A stretch of DNA of 64,000 nucleotides from the NCBI GenBank assembly GCA_023078685.1, contig JALGAS010000005.1:4092001-4156000 (forward strand), written 5' to 3'. The DNA comes from Neopestalotiopsis rosae (lineage: Eukaryota; Ascomycota; Sordariomycetes; Amphisphaeriales; Sporocadaceae). Within the stretch, counting starts at the first letter, position 1, and each line of letters starts with the position of its first letter. Below, piece after piece: positions 1 through 11,381 of the stretch. The notes beneath the pieces are model-generated. The model searched no databases, was not told the DNA's origin, and saw nothing but the letters and a program-made list of their open reading frames with translations. The translations under genes and the position numbers were made by a program.

Positions 1-275
1 GGAAAGGTGTCGTGAACCATCGCTTACTGTACGCGAAGCCGCTCTTGGATATCTCAGGGTATTCGTGCGACTGTCTGCGATACTGAGCGGACGTAGTGTG
101 CCAGAACTCTCGGATCTGACGGAAGGGTCCAGGCCGCAGTTGATGCAAATCGGCACAGAATTCTGAGTATTAGGGCGCTGAGGTAGCTGTCTCATGTGGT
201 AGCTCCGCCGCTGGAGTCGGCGTAGATTGTAAACCTATATGTGTGTTAGATCGGACAGCAGCATGTTTGGCTCTC

Positions 276-1919
276 CTAGTTATGGTTACATACCGGCGAT
301 TGTCCTGCCTTTTTGCGACGGGAGAGCCACATATTCACGAAGCCCCACACCTCAAAAAGAAAGATCGGTACAATCAAAATGAAAAGTTCCAAAGCAAGTA
401 TGGTATATGATACGATACTCTTGGCCGCCGCAGTCGAGGGGGCAAGGTAGGTAATCATTAGCGAGAGAACAATGAACCGGCCGGCCGAGCACATTGTTAT
501 CCCCGAGAACATGATGCTTGGTAGCAGCATGAGAATCGAGAAGAGGAAGGCAATCTCGCAACCCATCAAGATCGCAAGCTGGGAGGCCCCAGAGATTTGC
601 AAGCCGCCAATCGCGATGCCTCGGACAAAGGCCAATGTGAAATGTACCAGCACCAAAGCACGTAGGTCCCGTCGATGGGTATCTGTCTCTTGAGCGTGTT
701 GGGGGACGGGAAATATGAGTGTTGCGAGGCGGATAGTCGATGTGGTCTGGAATAGCCATATATATGCTGTACCGATGATGGCGATGAACACGACTGCCAG
801 TGATATGAAATATGACGGAAGCTGTCCGACATAACTGAGCTGATATGAAGATATCGCAACGACAGGTACCATGAAATAGGTCAGCACCATTCGCAGTGTG
901 TCCTTGATGACCTCCTGAGTTGTGCTCGATGTTTGATGTTCTCTCGGGAGCTGTAGTTGTCCAGTAACCATTCGGTGGATGAGGACCAGAATTGCAGCCA
1001 CAGCAAGCAAGATCAGTACAATGATCAACATGTTGATCCATATCTCCATGGTCATTGGTGCGCCCAACACCTGAACCATGTGCTCCATTCCATAGGTTCC
1101 ACCGTAGGTACCATTGGTCTCGTAGATGCCATCGCTAACGCCAGCATATGAATAGCCTCCTAGGAAACCATTGGAGCTGCTGAACAAAGAAAGCCAATTG
1201 AGGGAACTGAGAGCCGGCTGGAAAAATCCGGGGAATTGAAAATTCAGACACGCCGTGAGGAAGACAAACTGCAGATGCTGAAGGCAGTTGCCAATACCAT
1301 TGACCACGGGTGGGTCTTGGTCGGCTAAGCGGATGCTGCCATCCTCTTCGGGAATGCTAGGTTCTTCAAAAAGTCTGCGGCAGTAACTGATCACGAGAAT
1401 GACCAGCAAGATGGCGAGCGGTCCACCCATGAGAGCATTGTACGTGCTGCTGGGAATCTCGGGCGTGATGATGGCCGAGACACATACGGGCTCGCTGGTG
1501 GCATTGTACACATGAAGTTCCAGCTGAAACGACGACAGGGGGTACAGGCCATCGATAGTCTGCGATAAGTTCAGCGCTTGTACAAAGTCGTCGGAACTCG
1601 AATTAGCTATAGACGACGAGCCCACGGCGCAATATCCGCCAAGAGCGGGCGTGTATGAGCGCTTCGAGAGACCCAGGAGCGTGATGTCGAGCGTGGCACT
1701 CGTGATATCGGAGCCGTTGCTGCACTCTGGCAGATCTGCGTAGTCATGAAGGCTCAACGTCACCTGCGTTGACGACCCATTTGGCTCGAGGTAGGCATGC
1801 AGGCCGGCGTCGTCCCACAGCGTTGTCGAGGCAGAAAAGTCGTCGCACAGCTTCCACTGGACATACGCACCGAGGCCGAGCTGGAGGTGTAGATAGAGAA
1901 GTGACCTACGCAGCCTCAT
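276..1919 (-). CDS. TRP-like multi-pass membrane protein
   Basis: Single-exon protein of about 547 aa. I start at the ATG at 1919; the open frame extends six codons further only through a TTG. The N-terminus has a hydrophobic segment followed by a roughly 150-residue lumenal or extracellular region rich in N-x-S/T sequons. A first transmembrane helix follows, then a soluble stretch and a block of seven or more hydrophobic helices in the C-terminal half. This layout fits the fungal TRP-like family (ML-like domain plus TRP domain; relatives of yeast Flc and fission-yeast Pkd2, acting in ion or flavin transport and cell-wall integrity). It is shorter than many members, which also carry a long cytosolic tail. 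Family assignment is by layout, not by a diagnostic motif. Channel activity is inference. Confidence 0.7.
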   Translation of the reverse strand: MRLRRSLLYLHLQLGLGAYVQWKLCDDFSASTTLWDDAGLHAYLEPNGSSTQVTLSLHDYADLPECSNGSDITSATLDITLLGLSKRSYTPALGGYCAVGSSSIANSSSDDFVQALNLSQTIDGLYPLSSFQLELHVYNATSEPVCVSAIITPEIPSSTYNALMGGPLAILLVILVISYCRRLFEEPSIPEEDGSIRLADQDPPVVNGIGNCLQHLQFVFLTACLNFQFPGFFQPALSSLNWLSLFSSSNGFLGGYSYAGVSDGIYETNGTYGGTYGMEHMVQVLGAPMTMEIWINMLIIVLILLAVAAILVLIHRMVTGQLQLPREHQTSSTTQEVIKDTLRMVLTYFMVPVVAISSYQLSYVGQLPSYFISLAVVFIAIIGTAYIWLFQTTSTIRLATLIFPVPQHAQETDTHRRDLRALVLVHFTLAFVRGIAIGGLQISGASQLAILMGCEIAFLFSILMLLPSIMFSGITMCSAGRFIVLSLMITYLAPSTAAAKSIVSYTILALELFILIVPIFLFEVWGFVNMWLSRRKKAGQSPVCNHN

Positions 1920-2902
1920 GGTGAGTGATGAGAGCAAGACATTGCTATCTGTCTCACGGGCCGGGCACCTGGAGAAAGAAAACCAAATGTTTGTGTTCTC
2001 TCTGGCTCACGCGCGCCGCCGCCGTTCGCAAGGGCAGTGCGCAGTGTCCAACTCGACATCTCCACTTTGTCCCTGACTTTGCTAGCACTGAGCAGCCTAG
2101 TGACCGTGCTCCACTTTATAGGCTGTGCTAAATCGTCTGCGATCCAAGGAATTTTTCTGCTGTTGACAACTCCCTGACTCAATTTTCCGCAATTTCGTAC
2201 TAGGCAGTCTTGGCTTTGCTTAATGCCTGACACTCTTGAGCCGTCGAGCCAAGAAACTCTGTCAGTAACGTTGACAATAGGAATATAAGAATCTGATGGC
2301 TTCTCCTCGGTGTGTAATTCCGAAACCTGTCTACTGTTGACCAGGTCTGTCTGGGGGTAGTCCGGGTATGCAATGCGACACTGCGGGTCCCTGGGGCTGC
2401 CTGCAAGGGCTAAGATCGGGGACACCGGTAGCGGGACAGCGGCTGTGCACCTTCTGTAGTGTGCCAATGTTGCCGCAGTGCAGTGCCATTACTTCATAAA
2501 CGCGAAAGCCCCTCCGGATTCAGCAACCCCATCTCAAGCTTGAGCAATTGCTGCTTTGCGTTGCTTTCAAAGATGGACTCGTAAATCACCCAATCGGAAA
2601 ATCGGGAGACTGATGCTCAAGCAACACAGCATTCATTGTTGTGACTTGTCTGTTGGATCCTCTCCATCACAACTTTGATATGCTTCAATTTCTCTTGGCC
2701 ACGTCACTGCTATATTCTACCCCAGTCTTTAATGTCTCACATATACTACATGGAGGCAGAAACGCTTGCTGGTCAGCACGACTGCCGACTTCCAGAAGCA
2801 AGAAGATTTGCTGCATACAAATGGAGTTGTTGATTTCTCTATTTATTGGAATGATACTAGGTGTAAACCCCTTTTCCATATCGGCTGCAGCTCGAGGTCG
2901 TT
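1920..2902. other. Intergenic, no gene seen
   Basis: About 1 kb between the TRP-like gene, whose promoter lies here, and the 3' end of the SMP-30-like gene. The open frames present have no recognisable family, no convincing splice sites and no coding-like composition. Confidence 0.5.
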
Positions 2903-3853
2903 TTACAACTTGACCTCAATCACCTGGCCACTATACGTAACACCGTCGACAGTATTGCCGCCCGTGGTAACGTACAAGGTTTGCCCATCCGGAGTCACGG
3001 TCACCGACGTTGGCCGATGGAAAAACGTACTGTTTGCACCACCAGCAAGAGTCGCATACGTTCCGTCGAGAAAGATCTGCCCGGCAGCGTTGGGCGTCTG
3101 AGCCGCAAAGACGTTACCCGACTGGTCAAAGACAAAGTCATCCCAGTCGTAGCCAGCAGCTCGATCAGCGTATGTGACGACCTCGGCAACATCCCCGGCC
3201 TGGTAACCGTCGTCGGTGATTGCAATCCGGCCAAAGATGTACTGTCCAGTGTTGGTAAAGTACGCGTACCCGTCCAACACCTTGATGCCGTTGATACCCA
3301 AGGGCGTTGTTGCATTGGCAGGAAAGGTAAAGAGATCATCTTCGAAAGCGAGCTCCGAGGTTCCAGCGATCGTATCAATTCGGAATACAGCACCCTTGCG
3401 AGAGTCGGTAGCCAAGATAATGTGAGGGTAAGCTGGCAGCGAAGCTAATCCGTTCAACATGATGGCGTCCGGCACTGTAGCAACAATCTCGATGACGGGA
3501 CTCGAGCCGTTTGCGCCAAAGTCGACTGTGTAGATTGTCTCGTTGGTGTAGCTGTAATTGCCCCGGATACCTCCAACAATGGCATACTTGTCGGTGCCGA
3601 TTGCGGCGATACCACCAATCGCAGTTGCGCCAGGGAGCTTGGCGACGAGCTGAGCTTGAGGACTGGCTGCAAGCGTGTCTAGGGTATAGAGGCTGCCATT
3701 GTCGAATGTGGTGAGGAGAAGTTGTCCATTGGAACGCAATGCACTGTTCTCAATGGTGACGGCATACTCGGTGAAATTCCATAATTGTGTTGTCGTTGCC
3801 GCCGAAGCAGGAGAAAGAGCAGCCAGAATGGCGAAGCCAGTTGTGTACCGCAT
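2903..3853 (-). CDS. Secreted SMP-30/gluconolactonase-like beta-propeller
   Basis: Single-exon protein of 316 aa starting at the ATG at 3853. The longer open frame begins with GTG and would bury the signal peptide. Residues 1 to about 18 form a classic signal peptide ending in ASA. The rest shows six repeating propeller blades with several N-glycosylation sequons. The C-terminal motif TVTPDGQTLYVTTGG is typical of the SMP-30/gluconolactonase/LRE-like fold. Intracellular members hydrolyse sugar lactones with a bound divalent metal. Secreted fungal members of this shape include hetero-Diels-Alderases of meroterpenoid clusters (for example EupF and AsR5), so lactonase activity should not be assumed. 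No polyketide or terpene core enzyme is visible nearby, so the substrate is unknown. Confidence 0.75.
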   Translation of the reverse strand: MRYTTGFAILAALSPASAATTTQLWNFTEYAVTIENSALRSNGQLLLTTFDNGSLYTLDTLAASPQAQLVAKLPGATAIGGIAAIGTDKYAIVGGIRGNYSYTNETIYTVDFGANGSSPVIEIVATVPDAIMLNGLASLPAYPHIILATDSRKGAVFRIDTIAGTSELAFEDDLFTFPANATTPLGINGIKVLDGYAYFTNTGQYIFGRIAITDDGYQAGDVAEVVTYADRAAGYDWDDFVFDQSGNVFAAQTPNAAGQIFLDGTYATLAGGANSTFFHRPTSVTVTPDGQTLYVTTGGNTVDGVTYSGQVIEVKL

Positions 3854-4502
3854 GATCGAATACCTAGATATGGGACGCCGACAATCAAGCACGTAGATCT
3901 GGCACGATGATCAAACTTCTTAGAACCGGTACTGAGCCAAATCTTATACTATGCCTTACTCCGAGCGAGCGAGCGGGCTAAGGGCTGAGTTTGCCGGTCC
4001 CTTGCAGATCGCAGATCAACCTTTCTCTTTTCAAGAGATGCCGTTGCATTAGTGCTCCCGCAATTGAGTAAAACATGTTTATCGAAACCATCAATCCGGG
4101 GCTCGACATCATGACCCCGGCCGTGGCCAAGCAATGCCATTCGGATTATCGGCGTCGATCTCGGAGATACACTAAAAGGGTCGTGACAACGCCCCACGCG
4201 CTTTGAACCTTGAATACAGTTGCTTTGATCACAAGGAAATTCTCCCTCAATTGCTCCTTTTTTGCTCGTGAGCAACGTAAACCAGTCAGAGACAGATATC
4301 TCTGCCAAATGTGTCACTGTGACCTATTCGTCTGAAGCATGCGCCGGTACGATGCAATATTCATTACGTAAGAGATTACATCTGTTGTAGTAGAACATTG
4401 TCAGCTGAGCTGCGTCGCTGTTCTCGTAAAAGACATATCAGTATAGTATAATCTAACTGCCTCATATTGCGCTTTCATCTCTTCCGTTTCCCAGGAATTG
4501 CA
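3854..4502. other. Intergenic, no gene seen
   Basis: Promoter of the SMP-30-like gene and 3' flank of the M24 peptidase gene. A GAGCGAGCGAGCG stretch near 3962 is a short simple repeat. Nothing else is recognisable. Confidence 0.45.
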
Positions 4503-5189
4503 TCACTCAGCAGTCAAGATCTGCTCAAAGAATCCACCAAAGCCCCGAGCTGTATCCCGGAGGTGTATTTCAAGAATCCAATGCCGCTTGTTTCCATCCT
4601 TTCCAACCGTGTTTAGGGATTCCTTGTTTCCGGGCGTGATGTAGAGAGTAATCTTGTCGCGCGGAATACGTTCATGGGGAAAATTGCCCACAATATGACC
4701 GGCAATGGGGGCACCAAAGTCGAAACCCGCTTCGCGCGCAGCCTGGCTGGAGACCTCGTAGAGCTCCTCACCCGTCATGTCGGGCTTGGCCTGGTACTGT
4801 TTCTTGACATCGTGCCAGATGGGCTCCAGCGCGTCGCGCAGCTTTTGCTTGTGCGGGTCGTTGCCGAGGACATAGGTACGGCCAAAGTCGGCCTCCCATT
4901 CTTCAAACACGGGGCCTAGGTCGACAACGAGAATGTCGTCTTCCTCAATGACGCGGTCCGGTGGGTTGTCCTCAAACGGGCACAGTGTGTTGGGTCCGCT
5001 CCGGATCACGCGCTTGTGCCAATGTGTCCTCACTCCGTGGCGGGATTCGCCCAGAGCGTGGATCTGGTCGTTCAACTCCTTCTCTCGGATACCTGGCCGG
5101 ATGAGATCCTTTTCAATCTCCATGAAAAGTTCGAGGGCTTTTCTCTCTGCTTCCACAAGGGAGGCGGCGCGTTGTGCTTCAACAGACAT
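4503..5189 (-). CDS. M24-family metallopeptidase (Xaa-Pro aminopeptidase-like)
   Basis: Protein of 228 aa if translation starts at the ATG at 5189 (MSVEAQRA). The open frame continues 79 codons upstream to 5426, but that part looks non-coding. The pita-bread metal ligands can be followed in order: Asp in VVDLGP, Asp in ADFGRT, His in GHIVGNFPHE, Glu in ILEIHL and a final Glu in GFFEQI. These are the five residues that hold the two-metal centre of M24 aminopeptidases. The protein lacks the N-terminal creatinase domain of long Xaa-Pro peptidases, so it belongs to the short form found in bacteria and fungi. It is probably cytosolic, as no signal peptide is seen. Confidence 0.8.
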   Translation of the reverse strand: MSVEAQRAASLVEAERKALELFMEIEKDLIRPGIREKELNDQIHALGESRHGVRTHWHKRVIRSGPNTLCPFEDNPPDRVIEEDDILVVDLGPVFEEWEADFGRTYVLGNDPHKQKLRDALEPIWHDVKKQYQAKPDMTGEELYEVSSQAAREAGFDFGAPIAGHIVGNFPHERIPRDKITLYITPGNKESLNTVGKDGNKRHWILEIHLRDTARGFGGFFEQILTAE

Positions 5190-5967
5190 GATTGGTGATT
5201 TGTATAATCCCAGGTGAGGAATATAGAGGGTGATGGCACTGTTACAATGTGATTCGCTTAGTTCGCCGGGTATGCGGAAATGGTTATGATCAATTGAGAG
5301 TTTCGGTAATGAAAGCGATGCTACCAGTGCGGGGTGAGTGAGCGCCGCAACAACCCCGTGAGCAACCGAGTCGGCAGTGGTAGTACAGGTCAATACGATC
5401 TCCGCGGATGGTAAGACTTCGCCCAAGTAGAAAAGCCGACACGCCCTTTAAATACCTAGAAGGGATATACAGAATGCCAGATTGTCAGTCACGTATCAAT
5501 ATCCTTGCTGAGCTAGAAGCTTCCAACGACAATAGCAAGTCAAAGCGATGCCGGCCTGGAGTTATCGAAAGGTGAGCAAGTTGACATGAAAGTCCGACTA
5601 TCACGCCTGTGGCCTGGCCAATTGGACGTCGGAGAATTCTGCTCGCTCAGCGGGCGCCGATCAGCGCTAGCGGAGGCGGCGGGGTACTATGGGGGCATTC
5701 CAGGGGCCTCCAGCTTGTCCAATTGCACCCACTGTCATCAGGGCCATTCAGGCAGGCCATGGCTATAATACCCTAATCCGGCATGTTTGGTCACAAACCA
5801 TTCCACGACATTGAACTGTAACTCGCATGTCGCCGATAATTCGCGTAAAGTAAATATGATATTTTGTGATTCCGACGGCCGAAGGCATAGCTACGTTTGA
5901 ACAATTGCTGTTACCATCCACTCCTCCTTCTGATACTTGCCCGTATGCTGTCAAAACGAACGAGAGC
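5190..5967. other. Intergenic, no gene seen
   Basis: Upstream region of the M24 gene and downstream region of the CorA-like gene. Only short open frames without family resemblance. Confidence 0.45.
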
Positions 5968-7845
5968 TCACATAATCCAACCGATGATCAATGCGCGAGT
6001 GGTTTGGAGACCACTCTTCAATATTTCAAGGAATTCCACGCCTTTTGTATGCCATCTCACAGTGGTTGTATTCGTTTTCCAGCTTGGGTCGTTCACAAAC
6101 TGTCCAACAACTTGCAGCCGCCGCACCCAGAATTCGGATGATGTCAAATAATTTCCGTTGAAGTTTCCCCTGAGAGGTATTGTTTGCGCCATGAAATCAG
6201 CCTTGATCCATCTTGCCAAGACTTCGTAACCAGTCCCATGTTGAAGCGTGTCAAAAGTGCGCTGTTGGCTGTCCAGGAGCAGCCAGGCTATGAGTATCAA
6301 CGACACCTGCGGTGACCATTTCATAAAGGACATGGCAAATTGGAGTAGCTGGCGCCTTGATTTGTTTGATAGTTTCCTGTAAAGCCATAGCCCGGAGAGT
6401 GTTGCTCCGAGAATTGAAAAAGCTGTGATCAGAAACAAGGAGAACGGCCGAGATCCTGATCCAAGTTCTTTTGCATTGACGCCGAAGATGGATGCGCTAA
6501 AGGAAAGAGGTACAAAAAGAAACGCCAGTTGTGTAAGCAATTTGACGCTGTCCGTCATCTCGATTGCTTTCCTCGATTCTGTGAGTGACAGCGCGGCCAC
6601 CTGCCTCTGCATGTACTTCTCGGTTTGGTCCTTGATACTCGCAATTCCAATGGTGAGGCGCTCGATTTCTGAGAGCGCGGACACTAGCTCGGGCAAGTTG
6701 TTGAGCCGATGCACTCTCGCGAAATCTTTTGTGCTTCGAGTGGTATCAAGCATGGTAATGTAAAGTCTGCCAAGTTCTTGGCTCATTCGCTCTGGTGACC
6801 CTATTCTTTCACCCCATAAAGTGATGGTTTGAAGAGCATGCTGAAATTGGAGCGTATAGCCATGGACGACAAGGGTCAGATACTTGACAACTGCTTCGGC
6901 TGGGCAGTGTCTTAGTCTATCAACCCAGGCTTTGCCCGACTGGCGTAAGATGTGCTCGAACACATCGGAATTCCTGGGAAAACGCGGTTCGGTCTGGAGA
7001 CTGTTTGGCAAGTCCGTAAAACGACTGGCGACGTATTGTGACGCTGTTGACAAGGAAGAGCTTTCTTGGTCTGCGGTAGATATAATCAAGCCTGCCGTAA
7101 ACATTAGAAACATCGTTCATTTGTGTCAAAAGAATGACCAAAAGATTGAAGGAAAGCTTTGATCCAACATAGGAGATCACGTACAAGTTGGGCAGTGTTC
7201 GTCTGAACCATCTGATAACATCAGGCATGACATGGAAGGCAATGCGACAAAGAGTTGATCAGACTGTCCATCCCGAAGTGAGTGTATCACTTCGAGTGCA
7301 GTGATTCCTGCAAACGCATAGTCCGGGGCATCGAAAGGAATTGGTACGTAATTGCCAAGGAAGCTGTTAGCAGGATAGTGCTCGTCGACCCTGTTCTTCT
7401 GGAAGACGCCCCAAAGATAAACCGGGTTGATATGATAGAAGAGTGCGATAGTTTCGACATATTTTCTGTCGATCCAAGCCATCCTTTCAGACTCACATTC
7501 AAGCAGGATCACCCGAAAATGAACGTTGTCTTCACGCGCCAGGATGCATTGATCGACAAGTCTCCAAAATTTCCACCCCCCAGGTAAGGCATCAGCAATC
7601 AACGCTGTTGTTCTTGGACGTATGCCCCGTGGAGCCGCATTTGGAGGGAGGGTCTTCATAAAAGCATTCAACCACTCAAATACCTGTCCATGGCATGAGC
7701 AATCAGCGAGAAGCTGAAGCTGTTCGGTGTAAGACAGGGATGCCCAATTTGCAGAGTCGCTGATGTCACTGGTGGACATGCCGTTGTTCGTAAGGCCACC
7801 AGTCCGACTCGGTGGATCTGGGGGATACGGGCTGAATGATTCCAT
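5968..7845 (-). CDS. CorA-like protein with two C-terminal membrane helices
   Basis: Two exons (7845-7185 and 7091-5968) joined by a 93-nt intron with donor GTACGT and acceptor GGCAG. The phases match and give 594 aa. The N-terminal 220 residues are soluble and not recognisable. A helical stretch (about residues 380-430) ending in SIFGVNAKEL leads into two closely spaced membrane helices, the layout of CorA Mg2+ transporters. The canonical GMN selectivity motif is replaced by GVN. A tail of roughly 100 residues with a further hydrophobic stretch follows. Such CorA-like proteins are numerous in filamentous fungi and mostly uncharacterised; Mg2+ transport is not assured. Confidence 0.72.
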
Positions 7846-8426
7846 TTATGCTTAAGAATGGGAGAAGGCTCAAGTGGTGGGAAGCAGTACTAAGCGTAGA
7901 GATGATACGGGAAGAATTGATTGTGTATGTTTAAGGTCGACACGCCGCATATAGCAGTTCAAGTAGTCGTAAAAAGTGGACCTGAATATCATCGACGAAA
8001 AGGTTAATTGCTCTCAGCGAGAAGAAAATACACCGAATGATCTCTGAAATCAATACTGGAATCAATATTGGGGCCGTTACCCCTCACGGTTTAACACACC
8101 TGCAGCCTCGATAGGCTGCACAAACAAGCAGAGTGGTTGGTCGCAAACGCCCCCACGTTGTTTGAGGAGTAGATTGGTCGATGATTTTGAGGTCCATGCC
8201 GTATTGAAGCTTCTCAAATCACACAATGTTAATGCATCTTGGCCCAACGCTGAACGGCATTCTAAAAGTTGTAGCCATAGTTTTGGGAACAGCTATTATT
8301 CTATCCCATAGGGGAAATTCCGTGAGAATATAGAACATAACAGAACCATATCCAGTGTTGCAAAGATCATTTCCTTCTTTCGCCAAATTCTCAAAATGGT
8401 GGTCCGAAGTAGGTCTAATACCATGG
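7846..8426. other. Intergenic, no gene seen
   Basis: Promoter of the CorA-like gene and 3' flank of the small secreted protein gene. No other coding signal. Confidence 0.4.
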
Positions 8427-9099
8427 TTAGCGATCAACAGCACACCAGATTGAATTTCGCGGACGAACCCTGAGAGCGATGGCATCGCATCCATCAGAGA
8501 CAGCACCATCTGCACTGCCCTCATATTTGATATAATAGCCAGTACTGTTGGTTTCCTTGCAAACTTTGAAACCTGTCTGGCAATTAGCATCAAGGCATAT
8601 ATATAATCAATTGTGTTCAACCCGTGAGCTTACCATTAAAAGTTGAGGGACCGTGTTGATTACTGAGAAGACTATACAGTCCGTCATCACTCAGATTGAG
8701 CAACTCCCAAGTATCTTGTGTCTCGTCCGTCGCATTTGTAAAGTAGAATTGCCTGGAAATGAATTCCCCGTCCGTCGTATCGGGGCCGAAAAGCGCCCCG
8801 AAACCGTCCGCCGCTCCCTGCAGGCCTTCCGGGCTGGTTAGCTGGAGGTACCCGTCCACCAGCTGGAATGCTACGACCACGCTGTCCTGGCCGACCGCAG
8901 CCTGCCAACTCCCATCATCGAGTGGCTTAACTCCTATGGCTTGGAACGCATAGGCTGGATTGCGACTGGACCATATTTGTAGAAAGAAGGGGTTGGTGTG
9001 GCTTGTGGTGTCATTCAAGCTTTCTGGGTACTCAATTTGCGCAAAAGTCCCAGCAGCCTGCAGAGAGACGAGGAGACAAGATAGGATAAATGACTTCAT
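8427..9099 (-). CDS. Small secreted protein of unknown function
   Basis: Two exons: 9099-8634, then 8572-8427 after a 61-nt intron (donor GTAAGC, branch CTAAT, acceptor GACAG), giving 203 aa. Reading straight through exon 1 would stop after 160 aa. The spliced frame instead adds a C-terminus with three cysteines (VCKE, DGCDAI, WCAVD) that looks like an authentic end. Residues 1-20 are a signal peptide ending in TFAQ. The mature part is beta-rich and acidic, with sequons. The length and layout are those of fungal small secreted or effector-like proteins. An alternative acceptor 4 nt upstream would give a shorter tail without the cysteines. It lies next to the MACPF-like gene group. Confidence 0.65.
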
Positions 9100-9767
9100 C
9101 TTTTTTTATTTTTCTTATAAGGGATACAGAAACAAAGCTGCTGAGTATCACCGATTATGGCGTTATAAAACAGAGGGCTCTTTTATACCAATTATTATAC
9201 AACCATGTTATCGTCAATACAACCCTACGGCATGCTGCGTTTATATGCAGAGTCTGGGTTGTTCTTACCTTGTTTGGAAGGTGATAGCGTCGGCCCAGTC
9301 CTGGACCTCATACAATACGAGATTCCTGGACGATCATTACTACTACTTCGTATATGCCGGTAACCCATCACAATTGATGTGCAGAACGTAGATCGTACGA
9401 AATTCGACCATCGAAGTATCGCGAGTCCGGATGAAAGGCATATTCAGTTCAACGATACAAGAAATAGTATACACGGTCGATGTGTTTAGCTTGTCACATC
9501 CCATATCCTTCAGAATCTTGCATATGAGTGCCGCCGTCACTGCCAAGACGTTCAGGAAATCGACAAACAAACAAATAGTGGCGCAATCCATCAATCATGT
9601 GATAACAGAAGAGGAAAAAAAATGATCGGTTCTGCTCTCTGTTCGCCTTCTTCCTATGTGCGTGGGAGTGGCCCTTGCTTTTTCTCGATATATCAATTGA
9701 GCGGCACCAAGTACCCTCCCACGCGAGAGTCATCCAAGCACCCAAGAATCCACTCGTGGTGTCAAGA
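9100..9767. other. Intergenic, no gene seen
   Basis: AT-rich flank between the small secreted protein gene and the first MACPF-like gene. Short open frames only. Confidence 0.4.
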
Positions 9768-10815
9768 CTACATAATGGGATCCCGCCGCTTTGACTGTGA
9801 TACAAAATCGCGCTGAAAGATGAACGGCTGCAAGATGATCTCTACTACCAGCCCTGATTCACAAACAGCCGTGATATCCGAAGGCTTCAATATCTTGTCT
9901 TTTTCCAACCCTAGCTCACCCCGCAGATCCGTGATGCGCTGGTTGAGCGAGCCGCCTAGCTCAGTATATCTCTTCACAAGTCCCCTCACCTGTTGAAATG
10001 GTGCGCCATCGTCCAGTGTCTCGTGAGTCTGCGTTAGACTGTCAAAGGCGGCGAATTGGAAGGACAAGCTCTCAGACGCGGCTCTCTCTTCGTGCGAGTG
10101 TTCAATCGATGCGCTCCAGAAGAGCACGCGTACGCTGACCTTGGCTTTGAAGGTCTCCGCCGAGGACTTTGCGGCCTCGTCGACTGACACGAACACACTG
10201 CTGTCACCTCCCAGGCGCAGACCCGCGACGTAATAGTCACCAAAGCGGCGTTTGAATCTGTTGATGGCTATACCTTTCAGCTCTGCAGGACATCTGAGAA
10301 TTCTTTGTGCTTCGTGACACAGGTCTGGAGCTGTGGCCATGTAAATAGTACCTGAGCGTACTGATTCCCGAGTCGAGTGCTTCGAGGTCTACAAACATTG
10401 TAAGCTATCTGCTGGTGGACAAGATGGAAAGTCAAATCAGCTACATGGCACCTACGTTTTGGTCTTCTAGTACTGCCTTGTCAAAGTTGCATGTCGCCGA
10501 AGCACCAAGGAAGCCACAATCCACACTTATTCCAGCGGATACGCTGAGGTGCTCGGCCTTGTCCATTGATGAAGTCGACGAAGCGCGGTGAGAACTTCCT
10601 CTGAATCCGTCGTCATCGGTGTACTGCATCACGGCTTTTTGGAGTGACTTTGGGTCGAATGCTGCTCGCACCGCAAATGGGTCTCCATCTTTTGCTTCCC
10701 ACGATTTGAAGCCTGCACCAAGTTGAATAGCCGTCTTGGTCCATGGGATTATGATGTGAGAATTATTTGCAGCCAATTGCGATAACGACGCAATCCCTGG
10801 CTGATCCGGTGTCAT
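9768..10815 (-). CDS. MACPF-like protein 1 (putative pore-forming)
   Basis: Two exons: 10815-10456, and 10388-9768 after a 66-nt intron (donor GTAGGT, acceptor TTTGTAG). The phases match and give 326 aa. At about residues 169-182 it has FGDYYVAGLRLGG. This fits the membrane-attack-complex/perforin signature: aromatic, Gly, two residues, aromatic, six residues, Gly-Gly. Beta strands with alternating polar residues follow, ending in VRVLFWSASIEHS. There is no signal peptide and no C-terminal lectin. MACPF proteins oligomerise on membranes and insert beta hairpins. This one is shorter than its two neighbours and lacks their C-terminal block, so it could be an accessory subunit. The family call rests on the signature and on the neighbours, not on a profile search. 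Confidence 0.6.
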
Positions 10816-11381
10816 TGTGAATAAAGTGATTGTTGTTTCACATTATGGCTCGTTGACTTGGTCCTCAAGGAAGACGTGCTGCCAGATGGAGGATAAGCTT
10901 GTTGGATGGAGACTATACTTACGATTCGATCGATCTTGACCACGTCACTCCGAGCTCCATTCAATAGTCACAGTCGATCCGGCCTCCACACTGCGGGCTA
11001 CTGCAAGCTAATTGAACGCTGAACATATGAGGTACTTGGAGCGAAAGAGGAATAGAAACCTTATGGATACACGACTTGTTGTTCGAAGCAAGAGAGCATG
11101 GAAACGATGTGAAGGACTCTTTCTTCTTTATATAAAGAGAATTGCGAATTTGAGAAGAAATATTGTTTTCGCATTATTTAACAAAGACCGAGCGTAAAAG
11201 CACTACTACGATTCGTCACATTGCCACGCCAACTCAAAGTTGTCACTGAGCAAGACTTACTTGCGTTGTGAGTGCAACTTCCGACGATGATCAGGAAGCA
11301 TCGTATTCTTCGGGTTTCTAGCTATTTCTACCAAGCACTGAAAATTGAAAGGCTGTCTATGCCTATGCTTAGATTATCTAC

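Noticed and set aside
8219..8620. 133-codon open frame downstream of the small secreted protein
   Set aside because: Spliced reading of the secreted protein uses a different frame here and gives a better C-terminus with cysteines.
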